Below, piece after piece: positions 53,436-62,627 of a stretch of 64,000 bases of DNA. Numbering within the stretch: position 1 is the first letter of the stretch; each line of letters starts with the position of its first letter. Made by a program: the position numbers and the translations under genes. Under the pieces are notes generated by a model. That model saw nothing but the letters and a program-made list of their open reading frames with translations. It made no database searches and was not told the origin of the DNA. This DNA comes from Paenibacillus daejeonensis DSM 15491 (GTDB lineage: Bacteria > Bacillota > Bacilli > Paenibacillales > Paenibacillaceae), in contig NZ_KB899662.1 in NCBI RefSeq assembly GCF_000378385.1, positions 186,001 to 250,000 on the forward strand, given 5' to 3'.

Positions 53436-55176
53436 GTACATACTCCCCTTTCAAAGGCAAAGAAATCGTAATGGTCGTTCCCCTCGCCGGCGCACTGTCC
53501 ACACGAAACTCTGCCGTGTCCCCGTAATACAGCTGAAGCCGCTGGATCAGGTTGGATACCGCATAGCCCTTCTTCGATTCCGACAACAACATCGCCTCTA
53601 CCTGTTCTTCATCCATACCGTGTCCGTTATCGCGCACGACAAGCGTCCAACGCTCTTCGTTGCCGTCGATCTCGATGTCGAGTCGCCCACCGCTCTTCAT
53701 ATCCCGAAATCCATGCAAGATGCTGTTCTCCGTCAGCGGCTGCAACAGGATCCGCGGAAGCCACAGCGTGCTCAGCTTGGGCTGATGCACATGAATCTCG
53801 TACGTGAACAACCCTTCATAGCAGCTTAACTGCAGCTCCAAATACTGACGCACATGTTCCAGTTCCTTGGCCAAGGTCGTCATTTCTCTGCCGTTGTTCA
53901 GCCCCAGCTGGAACAGACGGGAGAGCGAGAGGACCATCTGCTGCGAAGGCTCGATCTGCTTCAGCTTCAGCTTCCAGTAGATCGTATTAAGCGTGTTGTA
54001 GAGAAAATGTGGATCCATCTGCGCTGAGAGCGCCTTGATTTCAGCCGTCCGCTTGTGCGTCTGCGCCTCTGTCACCTCATCGATCAATCGGACGATCTGC
54101 TCCAGCATCCGGTTGAAGCGGAAACCCACCTGCCCCAGCTCATCGCTGCTCCCGCTTTCAAAACGAGCGGTTAAATCGTTGGTTTCGACCCGTTTCATGA
54201 CCTTAAGCAGCCCTTGCAGCGGTCTCAGCAAATAACGCGCAAAGGCGCCTGAGATCAACAGGGTCACTGTAAAGACCACGGCAGCTACGGCGACAATCAG
54301 CCATTTGACATATGCCAGATCCTTCAACACAACCGAGCGGGGCCTGATGGTTGTCATGGTCCAATCCGCGATGTCCAGGCGGGCATAATTCAGCAGGTAG
54401 GTCTCGCCATCTAGGACGAAGGGTTGACTGCCCTCCAGACGTTTCACCTGGCGGCCCAAATGGCCTGTGTCTACCGCTTGGCGGACTAGCTGCTCCCTGG
54501 CAGGATAAACCGTCTCGCCTGCGGAATTAAGCAAAAAACTGGTTGCTTCTTCTCCTGCGTTTCCCTGAACAAGCTTGCGGAAGCCCTCTTCCCGAATATT
54601 TACGATGATATATACGCCGCTGACCGGAGTGTCAAAAATTGGCTGCAAGATAAGCGATATTACCCTTTCATTCCCGGAGAACAGCATATCCTCGTGCCCT
54701 TCTACCCACTGGTTTCTATTTTCTTGCTCGATACGCGCATATAATAAGGTATCTTCGAATGCGTGCGCCCGGTTGCGGTTCATGGACGAAGGATAAAACT
54801 CGCCAATCGGCGTAGATACGTAAATCGAATGGATAAGCGGCTCTGCAATTTTGGCCTGCGAGAAAACGTTATCAAGATCGCTCAAATGAGTGTAATACCT
54901 GCCCGCATCCTGGGAAACCACATCTCTTAGCATGTCGTAGAAGGGCTGGCTGATCATGAACGTCATCATAATCAACATCAGCTTGTTCAGCTTCTCATCC
55001 ACAATCTGTGCAGACCTTGCCACTGTATCCTGTGTGAGATTCAGCGCATTTCTCTCCAGAATGGCAGCTGAGATATAATAGGACAACCCTCCGGTCATTA
55101 GGACTGAGATAACAATTACCGCGAGAAATGCAATTTTGAGTTTGTTGCGCAGTGATTGCCTGCGGAGGTAATCCAT
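53422..55176 (-). CDS. YesM-type sensor histidine kinase
   Basis: The protein has about 584 residues from ATG 55176 behind GGAAGG. It has two membrane helices (about 12-38 and 290-312), an extracellular cache-like sensor, HAMP (about 315-365), the phospho-acceptor motif AQMDPHFLYNTLNTI, and ATPase motifs NSILHGF and DNGHGM. It is the first gene of a unit with its own regulator, preceded by operator O1. Confidence 0.94.
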   Translation of the reverse strand: MDYLRRQSLRNKLKIAFLAVIVISVLMTGGLSYYISAAILERNALNLTQDTVARSAQIVDEKLNKLMLIMMTFMISQPFYDMLRDVVSQDAGRYYTHLSDLDNVFSQAKIAEPLIHSIYVSTPIGEFYPSSMNRNRAHAFEDTLLYARIEQENRNQWVEGHEDMLFSGNERVISLILQPIFDTPVSGVYIIVNIREEGFRKLVQGNAGEEATSFLLNSAGETVYPAREQLVRQAVDTGHLGRQVKRLEGSQPFVLDGETYLLNYARLDIADWTMTTIRPRSVVLKDLAYVKWLIVAVAAVVFTVTLLISGAFARYLLRPLQGLLKVMKRVETNDLTARFESGSSDELGQVGFRFNRMLEQIVRLIDEVTEAQTHKRTAEIKALSAQMDPHFLYNTLNTIYWKLKLKQIEPSQQMVLSLSRLFQLGLNNGREMTTLAKELEHVRQYLELQLSCYEGLFTYEIHVHQPKLSTLWLPRILLQPLTENSILHGFRDMKSGGRLDIEIDGNEERWTLVVRDNGHGMDEEQVEAMLLSESKKGYAVSNLIQRLQLYYGDTAEFRVDSAPARGTTITISLPLKGEYVHESA

Positions 55177-55232
55177 GCTGACCACACCTTCCAAAATTTT
55201 TACCACCAAGCAACAAAACGAGGATTCGTTCC

Positions 55233-55287
55233 ATTATAATCTAAAATTAGTCAAAAAAGAGTGCGGCACCTTTACTCTTTAGGGATA
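55233..55287 (-). promoter_or_regulatory. Promoter and shared operator of the kinase-regulator operon, copy O1
   Basis: Minus strand: TATCCCT begins at 55287, then AAAGAGTAAAG, GCACTC, and TATAAT at 55238-55233, again 49 bases from box to -10. Its presence ahead of the kinase gene implies autoregulation. Confidence 0.8.
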
Positions 55288-55332
55288 TATTTTAACGGTT
55301 CACCCCTCTGCTCATAGCGCACCTCACAAATT

Positions 55333-55387
55333 TATCCCTTAAGAGTGAAATCACCCCCCTCCTCTTTTTTTGGACAAAAATTATAAT
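55333..55387 (+). promoter_or_regulatory. Promoter and shared operator of the GH28-like SLH gene, copy O3
   Basis: Plus strand: TATCCCT at 55333-55339, then TAAGAGTGAAA, CTC, and TATAAT at 55382-55387, 49 bases from box to -10. It points at the large gene starting at 55516. Confidence 0.8.
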
Positions 55388-55440
55388 AAATAAATAACTC
55401 CTTGAGAGGGGGCAAGAGAGTTAGACAGATTTTATATTAT

Positions 55441-55454
55441 TGATAGCGCTTGCA
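55441..55454 (+). promoter_or_regulatory. cre-like site (CcpA) in the leader of the GH28-like gene
   Basis: TGATAGCGCTTGCA fits the catabolite-responsive consensus at all but one of the fixed positions. It lies about 50 bases after the TATAAT, so bound CcpA could block elongation. Confidence 0.6.
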
Positions 55455-55515
55455 GGGAAGTCATTGAATGTTATCATCAAGGAAGAATTTTGATCTTGCG
55501 GAGGGATGGATACGA

Positions 55516-58500
55516 ATGCGGAAAGTCGTAAGTCTTCTATTAATTATTGCGGTCATGCTCACAGGTATATTGCCGCAATCAGCCGGTGCAGATGAGATAT
55601 ATGAATATGACTATGTAGCTTCGACGGATTCCACGGATGAGGATAGTTATGCAACATTGCTTGAGACGACGGATGAGGCGGCCATCATACAGAACTACCC
55701 GATGCCCTCGATTTATACCCCATCAAGCATATACTCCTTAAGAGCGGACCAGGAGTCGGTTCCCGTCATTCAATACAAGCCTGAATATGACTACGCTCAA
55801 TTTTCTTTCGCTGGAACGGTCAGCATAGAGATCACTGCAAATGAACCGATCACCTCCTATTCCATCAGTCCGTTAGCCAAGAACATAGAAGGAACGGTCG
55901 ATGGGAATAAGCTGACGTTTACGCTTTCAACTTCCACCTACGTCATCGTTGATATCAATGAGGATCCCAACGAAAGAGTCGATGAAAGCGACCCGGCAAA
56001 GATCAGAAAACGACTCGTTATTGCCGCCGATCCGCTTGAAACGGATATTCCTGACGCTTCTGGTCCCGGAATTTACAACGTGACAGCCGAGCCGTACAAT
56101 GCCGACAATACAGGAGCAACTATAACATCAGATGCGATACAGCAGGCCATTGACGATGCTCATCAAGCCGGGGGCGGTACGGTGTTTATTCCAGCCGGAG
56201 TATACACCTCCAGTAATCTGACCTTGAAAAGCAATGTCGACTTCTACCTGGCCGGAGGAGCGGTCATTGTCGGTACGGGCAGAGGTGAGGATTACCGAAA
56301 TGACTTTCGCAAGGATTCGCTCTCCAGAGATGGAACCTACTTTATCCAGACGGCCATCGACTCTGAGAATATCACCATGAGAGGACGCGGAACCATTGAT
56401 GGCAAAGGGGTGGAGATGCGAAACCGCAAAATGACGGCTGCTCCACCTACACATAAGCAAGGGGAAGGCTTCATCAACAACCTATTGGTGCCCATTGCAA
56501 CCAGTAATTTTAAATTTGACGGGTTGACCTTGAGGGACGGCGGCTTCTGGGCATTCATGGTCGTTCGATCCGACAATGTTACTATTACCAATTATAAAGT
56601 ATATCAGGATTTGCGCATGCTTGAGAACGACGGCATCGATATTAATGAAAGTCAGAACGTGCTCGTTAAGCATGCCCTCGCGATCTCCGACGATGATGCT
56701 TATTCCACCAAAACCTGGCCGCAAATGGGCATGTCCAAGGATTGGCCAGGCGCAATCGAGCATCTGGAGAATGTCGTATTTGACGACTGTTTTGCCTGGA
56801 CCCGTACTGCAGCTTTCAAGCTTGGCATGGGCATTTGCACCCCCCAAATCAACGTAACCATACGTAATTCCTATGTGTATCAGAGCGCCAGGGCGCTTCT
56901 TGTTGATCATGCCTTCACAAGCAATCCGCTTCCGGAGGAAGGTTACGCCCAAAATGTCACGTTTGAGAACATCGATATCGAGCGGGTCGGTATTAACCAA
57001 TTCGGCAATTATTGGTTCAGGGTATCCACCAGTACATCCGGGGATGTAAGCAATATCCTGTTCAAGAATATTAATGTTCGTCAGACAGGAGGAACCTCTC
57101 AGATTCAAGGGAACCCGACCCGAGGTGGAATGGTGGATGGCTTAACATTCTCGGATGTGTATGTGAAGGGCGTGCTTGCAACAAGCCTTAACGACCTGAA
57201 AGCCTCCGTGAGGAATGAAAATGTTAAAGGCGTCGTCTTCGCCAATACGATTCCGCCTATCTTCAGCGATGATTTCGAAGACGGGACGCTTGATAAGTGG
57301 CAACTACGATCTGAGGATCGATGGACCATTCAGGATGAGGGCGGAAAAGTTCTCTCCAGCGGAAATCGGACCAGCACCTCGCTACTGATCGCCAAGGAAG
57401 GCGCTTCATGGACCGATTACTCCTTCGAGGCCAGAACGCATCCTCATTTGGCGAACGGCAAAGAAAACGCAGGCCTGATCTTCCGAGTGACCGATGCAGA
57501 CAACTATTATATGTACCGAATCAATGCCGATGCCAAGAGGCTCGAGCTGTTTAAAGCCATCGGCGGAACCTTGACGCGGATACAAGAAGCCGACACGGCT
57601 TTTACCCCTGCCAAGCAGTGGTATACGATAAAAGTGATTGTTCAAGGAAATACGATCGAGGCTTATGTGGACGGCGAGCCCATGACAAGCTGGACGAACC
57701 CTGACCAAGAACTATCAACTGGAGGCGTTGGATTCCGAACCACTTCCGCCCATGTGAAGTTTGACGATGTCATCGTTTCCGCGTTGAATCGGGCACCGAC
57801 CGATATTACGCTGTCCAATCATCTCATCGCGGAAAATACGAGGATCGGTAGCTTTATTGGCGCCTTCTCCACAGAGGACCCCGATCAAGAAGGTTCGTTC
57901 TCCTACACGCTAGTGGAAGGCGAAGGCGATACGGACAACAGAAGCTTCTCCATTTCTGTGCTGGGGAACACGCTGGTTCTCCGAACGGAGCTGGATTACG
58001 AGACCAAAGACAGCTACAGCATTCGGGTCAGAAGCACAGATTCAGGCGGACTCTATTACGAAAAGAGCTTCACGATTCTAGTCACGGAAGTCAATGATTT
58101 GCCCATTGAATCTGATCCTGACAATGTTCTTTACAGCGATGACTTTGCTGAGGCGGATATCCAAGATTGGACTGCTAATGGAGGTACTTGGCGAATAGCA
58201 ACAGAGGAAGACGCCAACATCCTGGTCCAACGGTCGAGTACGCCCGCCCTCTTTACAACAGGCGATGATTCATGGACGGATTATTCCTATGAAGCTGATG
58301 TAAGACTACACATCTCCAATGCCAATGCAGGCCTTGTCTTCAGAGTAGAGGATAGCAGCAACTTCTATATGTATCGGCTCAATGGCTCGAACAGAAGGCT
58401 GGAATTGTATAAATCTGTGGATGGTACGATGACACTCCTATCAAGCGCCAATCTCACCACGGTCGCGGCGAAGCAATGGTATACCTTGAAAGTGCTTGTT

Positions 58501-60351
58501 TACGGTAATTCAATCAAAGGGTATCTGGATGGGCAATTACAACTGGAATGGAACAATCCCATTACAGAATTGGCGGCAGGCTCAATAGGCTTAAGAACCA
58601 CTTCATCGGATACGGCTTTCCGTCATATTCTCGTTACCGGTATCAGGTACCAACAGTCTGAGGTGCCACTAGCCGATGCTTCCAAAAATACTGTCACCCT
58701 CGACCGCAGCAGCGTGACGGCAGGCGATACGGTAACAATTACGGCAGCAGGCGACAGACAGCATGAAATCGGAACAGTGGCGGGTGAAGAGCGCTATTAC
58801 CCCGTAGAATGGAGTTCTACCGAGCTTGGAAAATCAGGCGAATTCACGACAAGCGAGCAGGTCTATTCGTCCAGCTATACGACTTCCACGGAAGGTCAAT
58901 ACGTCGTAGAGGTTACATTCCAGAAGCAAAGCTGGGACGGTGACACTTGGAATGACATCACGACAGATATGAAAACAGCCGCTCTGACCGTAACTGCCCG
59001 GGACAATGGCGGTGGGACAACGCCTCCACCAACAGACAATGGGGGCGGTATAACGCCTCCTCCAACGGACAATGGAGGCAACGTAACACCTCCTCCAACG
59101 GACAATGAGGATGAAGAACCCTTGGCAGTCGGCATCAGCACGGAGACCACGACTGAGGAGAACGGCATTAGCGTTACAACCGTGTCCATCGATCCAGCGC
59201 GTCTGGAGCAGAAGATTGCTCAGGAAGTCAACGGCGCAATTATTACCGTTCCGGTTCAAGCTCCTTCCGACAAAATCGTCGTGGAACTGACGGGACAGAT
59301 GGTGAAGGATATGGAAGCAAAAGGATTGTCGCTGCAGATCAAAACAGACAAAGCAACTTACACACTGTCCGCAGCACAGATAAATATGGATGCCCTGGCA
59401 CAGCAAATGGGAAGTCAGACGATCTTGCAGGACATTAAGATCCAGATTACGATAGCCATGCCTGCGACAGATATTGTTAAACAGGTGCAGGACGCTGCGG
59501 AGAGGCAAGGGTACCAGGTTGTTGCACAGCCGTTAGAGTTCAAGATCATCGCCAGCAGAAGTACCAGTGCCGATGTAGAGATTACTAATTTCGAAGGCTA
59601 TGTGCATAGAACCCTTGCGCTTCCGGAGGGTTTCCATTCTGGCACAAGCTCGACAGGTGTTGTCCTCCATCGTGACGGCTCCATATCTCATGTGCCCACA
59701 AAAGCAATTGTAATTGACGGTAAGCCGCATGCAGCAATCGCAAGCTTGACCAATAGCGTTTACGCAGTGGTATCCGGCTCCAAGACCTTTGCAGACATCG
59801 ATACGCATTGGGCACAGGAAGCGATCAACGACTTGGGCTCCCGACTTGTCATCGATGGCAGCGGAGAAGGCAAGTTTGAGCCTGGACGGAATATTACCCG
59901 AGCAGAGTTCGCCGCGATTATCATCAGGGGACTCGGTCTTGTACAGCCGGGTACAGGAAATAACACCTTTCATGATGTCACCACAGATGACTGGTATTAC
60001 GATGTTGTTGCCATTGCACACAAGTACGGGATTATTAATGGCTTCGAGGATGGTGCCTTCAGGCCCGCTGAACACATTACCCGTGAGCAGGCGATGACGA
60101 TGATTGCAAGAGCGATGCAATTAACCGGCTTGAATGTGGAACTGACGACGGATGCAGCAGTACAGCTGCAGTCGAAGTTTGTGGATGCGGGGGATGTTGC
60201 CGACTATGCCTTGCACAGTATGTCATCCGGCTTGCAGGCAGGAATCATCAATGGACGGGACGGTCATGTATTGGCTCCTAAGGACCCTATGACCCGTGCG
60301 GAGGTTGCTGTCATTGTAACGAGGCTTTTGCAGCAATCGGGGTTGATTTGA
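55516..60351 (+). CDS. Surface-anchored GH28-like beta-helix protein with LamG-like, cadherin-like and three SLH domains
   Basis: The protein has 1611 residues from ATG 55516, ten bases after GGAGGG. A signal peptide (about 1-26) and an N-terminal region of unknown fold (to about 175) precede a polygalacturonase-like beta-helix (about 180-585). The helix starts as YNADNTGATITSDAIQQAI and carries acidic residues in NDGIDINES and ISDDDAYSTK, as in GH28. A LamG/concanavalin-like domain (about 590-755), a cadherin-like domain (about 757-860) and a second LamG-like domain (about 868-1040) follow. A Thr/Pro/Gly linker (about 1160-1195), a beta-rich region and three SLH domains (about 1420-1611; GFEDGAFRPAEHITREQ) end it. 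It should hydrolyse a uronic-acid-containing glycan at the cell surface; the substrate is inferred. Confidence 0.88.
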   Translation: MRKVVSLLLIIAVMLTGILPQSAGADEIYEYDYVASTDSTDEDSYATLLETTDEAAIIQNYPMPSIYTPSSIYSLRADQESVPVIQYKPEYDYAQFSFAGTVSIEITANEPITSYSISPLAKNIEGTVDGNKLTFTLSTSTYVIVDINEDPNERVDESDPAKIRKRLVIAADPLETDIPDASGPGIYNVTAEPYNADNTGATITSDAIQQAIDDAHQAGGGTVFIPAGVYTSSNLTLKSNVDFYLAGGAVIVGTGRGEDYRNDFRKDSLSRDGTYFIQTAIDSENITMRGRGTIDGKGVEMRNRKMTAAPPTHKQGEGFINNLLVPIATSNFKFDGLTLRDGGFWAFMVVRSDNVTITNYKVYQDLRMLENDGIDINESQNVLVKHALAISDDDAYSTKTWPQMGMSKDWPGAIEHLENVVFDDCFAWTRTAAFKLGMGICTPQINVTIRNSYVYQSARALLVDHAFTSNPLPEEGYAQNVTFENIDIERVGINQFGNYWFRVSTSTSGDVSNILFKNINVRQTGGTSQIQGNPTRGGMVDGLTFSDVYVKGVLATSLNDLKASVRNENVKGVVFANTIPPIFSDDFEDGTLDKWQLRSEDRWTIQDEGGKVLSSGNRTSTSLLIAKEGASWTDYSFEARTHPHLANGKENAGLIFRVTDADNYYMYRINADAKRLELFKAIGGTLTRIQEADTAFTPAKQWYTIKVIVQGNTIEAYVDGEPMTSWTNPDQELSTGGVGFRTTSAHVKFDDVIVSALNRAPTDITLSNHLIAENTRIGSFIGAFSTEDPDQEGSFSYTLVEGEGDTDNRSFSISVLGNTLVLRTELDYETKDSYSIRVRSTDSGGLYYEKSFTILVTEVNDLPIESDPDNVLYSDDFAEADIQDWTANGGTWRIATEEDANILVQRSSTPALFTTGDDSWTDYSYEADVRLHISNANAGLVFRVEDSSNFYMYRLNGSNRRLELYKSVDGTMTLLSSANLTTVAAKQWYTLKVLVYGNSIKGYLDGQLQLEWNNPITELAAGSIGLRTTSSDTAFRHILVTGIRYQQSEVPLADASKNTVTLDRSSVTAGDTVTITAAGDRQHEIGTVAGEERYYPVEWSSTELGKSGEFTTSEQVYSSSYTTSTEGQYVVEVTFQKQSWDGDTWNDITTDMKTAALTVTARDNGGGTTPPPTDNGGGITPPPTDNGGNVTPPPTDNEDEEPLAVGISTETTTEENGISVTTVSIDPARLEQKIAQEVNGAIITVPVQAPSDKIVVELTGQMVKDMEAKGLSLQIKTDKATYTLSAAQINMDALAQQMGSQTILQDIKIQITIAMPATDIVKQVQDAAERQGYQVVAQPLEFKIIASRSTSADVEITNFEGYVHRTLALPEGFHSGTSSTGVVLHRDGSISHVPTKAIVIDGKPHAAIASLTNSVYAVVSGSKTFADIDTHWAQEAINDLGSRLVIDGSGEGKFEPGRNITRAEFAAIIIRGLGLVQPGTGNNTFHDVTTDDWYYDVVAIAHKYGIINGFEDGAFRPAEHITREQAMTMIARAMQLTGLNVELTTDAAVQLQSKFVDAGDVADYALHSMSSGLQAGIINGRDGHVLAPKDPMTRAEVAVIVTRLLQQSGLI
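59002..59100 (+). repeat. 33-base tandem repeat, three units, in the Thr/Pro linker
   Basis: Three in-frame units each encode DNGG-x-x-TPPPT (11 residues). It is a flexible wall-spanning linker within the SLH protein; such repeats readily change copy number. Confidence 0.85.
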
Positions 60352-60370
60352 ATATCAGTTTCAGGAAAAA

Positions 60371-60391
60371 GGGCCACCCAGTGGGTGGCCC
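60371..60391 (+). terminator. Terminator after the GH28-like gene
   Basis: GGGCCACCC and GGGTGGCCC form a nine-base stem around a three-base loop, followed by TAACTCTTT. The A run on the other side could also stop the convergent oxidoreductase transcript. Confidence 0.8.
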
Positions 60392-60424
60392 TAACTCTTT
60401 AACGCGGGGGTTACTATTCCAACG

Positions 60425-61552
60425 TTAATTCCCTTTGCGGGAACGGGATTTTTGAATCCTCTCCTGCAGGAGGGTATAATACAGCTCTTCATCGATTGGC
60501 AGTTCCACCCAATTATCGATCCAGGTAGAGAGCAGCATCGCGTTCGATAGCATCAATCCTTTAATGCCTTCTTCGCCAGGAGCGATCAGCTCTTCGCCAT
60601 GCAGGATCGCGTTTGTCCAATTGCGCATTATGCCTTTATGATTGGAATTTTCGCCAACGACCGGAACATCACATCTCCAGCATTCCGGCTGGCCGAAGCC
60701 GCCCTTGTAGGTTGCATTGAACTCCCGTTCGGATACACGCAAGCGCCAGAACGTCAGCTTGTCGTCTTCAATGACAATTTTGCCGCGGTCGCCGATGATT
60801 TCCAGTCTGTTGGTACCCGGCGTCTCGCCCGTTGTCGTTACGAATACGCCAGTCGCCCCATTCTCATATTCGACAAAAGCGGTGACATCGTCTTCCACTT
60901 CAATGTCACGATGTTTGCCGAAATAACAGAACGCGCGAACGCGCTTGGGCATCATGTTGATCGTCCATTGCCACAAATCGAGCTGATGCGGATCCTGATT
61001 CAGCAGAACGCCACCGCCTTCGCCTTCCCATGTCGCTCGCCATGTGCCGGAATCATAGTAGCTTTGGGAGCGGTACCAGGTTGTAATAATCCAGTTGGTC
61101 CGCCGAATCTCGCCAAGCTCTCCGCTGTCCACCAAATCTTTCAGCTTACGATACAACGGATTTGTACGCTGATTATACATCATACTGAATTTGACGTCTG
61201 TTTTGGCAAATGCTTCATTCATCTCGCGAACTTGCTTGGTGTAGACGCCGGCAGGCTTCTCGACCATAACATGCAAGCCCCGCTGGAAGCAGGCAATGGC
61301 CAGTTCCGGATGGGAATAATGTGGCGTAGTAATCAATACGCCGTCAACCTTGCCGGAATCCAGCAATGCATAGGGATCGGCGTAGATGCTGACTCCTTCG
61401 CCTGCGTGATCCTTGGCCCATTGCCGTCCCGCTTCCGCAATGTCGCTGACTGCCGTCAGCTTGGCGCCGGGTACCTCTCCATTTACGATATAACGAATAT
61501 GTCCTTTGCCCATATTGCCCAGTCCAATTACGCCTAAACGCACCACTTCCAT
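60425..61552 (-). CDS. Gfo/Idh/MocA family oxidoreductase
   Basis: The protein has 375 residues. The NAD(P)-binding start is RLGVIGLGNMGKGHI, and the EKPAG motif is at about residue 98. The catalytic-type lysine/histidine region is GGVLLNQDPHQLDLWQW. It is not closely similar to the member at 21,991 outside the motifs. It is divergent from an AraC regulator (142 bases), which probably controls it, and close to the glycan genes, so sugar or uronate oxidation is plausible. Confidence 0.9.
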   Translation of the reverse strand: MEVVRLGVIGLGNMGKGHIRYIVNGEVPGAKLTAVSDIAEAGRQWAKDHAGEGVSIYADPYALLDSGKVDGVLITTPHYSHPELAIACFQRGLHVMVEKPAGVYTKQVREMNEAFAKTDVKFSMMYNQRTNPLYRKLKDLVDSGELGEIRRTNWIITTWYRSQSYYDSGTWRATWEGEGGGVLLNQDPHQLDLWQWTINMMPKRVRAFCYFGKHRDIEVEDDVTAFVEYENGATGVFVTTTGETPGTNRLEIIGDRGKIVIEDDKLTFWRLRVSEREFNATYKGGFGQPECWRCDVPVVGENSNHKGIMRNWTNAILHGEELIAPGEEGIKGLMLSNAMLLSTWIDNWVELPIDEELYYTLLQERIQKSRSRKGN

Positions 61553-61584
61553 GTTCGGTTAGCTCCTTCACATTTGAATGTTTA

Positions 61585-61599
61585 GTGGTATCGTACCAC
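61585..61599. promoter_or_regulatory. Palindrome in the divergent oxidoreductase/AraC interval
   Basis: GTGGTATCGTACCAC, two perfect six-base arms around three bases, lies about 35 bases upstream of the oxidoreductase start. It may be an operator. Confidence 0.4.
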
Positions 61600-61694
61600 G
61601 ACGGGAAGAAACGAACTTCTTTGAAATTAACGTAATTGCTCACTCATTTGACTGTGATTGGTGAACGACGAATGTACTTACAGGAGGAATTTCA

Positions 61695-62543
61695 TTGAAT
61701 ATCAAACGAAGAATCACGCCCCCCTTTACCATTCATACATCAACCAGCTATAACAACCGGACGCAATATCACACCCACTTTCATTATGAAATTTATTATT
61801 TTCGCGGGGGTAAGGTCAATTATTTAATTAACGACCGCATTCATAGCCTGGAGCCAGGGGATATGCTGCTTATGCACGGTATGACCTTGCACAAAGCCCA
61901 TGTCATCAATAACGATGCTTACATCCGCACCACGCTGCACTTCGATCCCTATTTCTTCAAACAGTATATTCAGCCTGCTTTCGCACCGGATTTACTTACG
62001 CCATTCGAGAAGCTTCACAATGTCCGGCTGCAGTTAAGAAGCGAAGACAAAGCTGAGGTGGAAGCCGAGCTGCAAAAGCTTGAAGAGCTCTACCAGCAGC
62101 ATACGCCTCATGCGCAGCAACGATTTCAGGCACGTCTGCTGGATCTGCTCATTCTCATTTATAATCACTGTGAACAGCCACTTCAAACGCAAGCTTCATT
62201 CCCGACCTTAAAGGAACAGCATGTCCAATCCATTATATCGTATGTAGAAGCTGTGTTTAGGGAGGAAATGACGCTTGAAGCGATCCAAAACGAGCTGCAT
62301 TTAAGCAAATATTATTTGGCCAAAACGTTTAAAGAAGTGACAGGAATGACGATTTTTCAGCATCTGATGCATCGTCGAATTTACCAGGCCAAGCTTCAAT
62401 TAATCGAGCTTAGCAACAGCATTACTGCTATTGGTTACGAAGTCGGATTCAAGCACCCTTCGCACTTCAGCCGCGTATTCAAGGAGCATACGGGCATGAC
62501 GCCAGAACGCTATCGCAAGGAGCACAAGCTCCATGCCATATAG
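61695..62543 (+). CDS. AraC-family transcriptional regulator with cupin sensor domain
   Basis: The protein has 282 residues. The start is TTG at 61695, seven bases after AGGAGGA. An N-terminal cupin/AraC-binding domain (HTHFHYEIYYFRGGKVNYLI) binds a probable sugar effector. Two helix-turn-helix units follow (LEAIQNELHLSKYYLAKTF; ITAIGYEVGFKHPSHFSRVF). It most likely controls the divergent oxidoreductase gene. Confidence 0.92.
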   Translation: MNIKRRITPPFTIHTSTSYNNRTQYHTHFHYEIYYFRGGKVNYLINDRIHSLEPGDMLLMHGMTLHKAHVINNDAYIRTTLHFDPYFFKQYIQPAFAPDLLTPFEKLHNVRLQLRSEDKAEVEAELQKLEELYQQHTPHAQQRFQARLLDLLILIYNHCEQPLQTQASFPTLKEQHVQSIISYVEAVFREEMTLEAIQNELHLSKYYLAKTFKEVTGMTIFQHLMHRRIYQAKLQLIELSNSITAIGYEVGFKHPSHFSRVFKEHTGMTPERYRKEHKLHAI

Positions 62544-62565
62544 ACGCTTTCCCGATATAAGCCAA

Positions 62566-62606
62566 AAGCTGTCCGTAAAGCCGCATTCCGGCTTCTGGAC
62601 AGCTCT
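62566..62606 (+). terminator. Hairpin between the AraC gene and the secreted-protein gene
   Basis: AGCTGTCC pairs with GGACAGCT, and AGCCG with CGGCT inside it. The T run is short in both directions. It serves convergent genes. Confidence 0.65.
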
Positions 62607-62627
62607 GGTTATACCGCATGAACAATA

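Noticed and set aside
56482-57108. 208-residue minus-strand open frame within the GH28-like gene
   Set aside because: It is an antisense shadow without ribosome binding site or family features.
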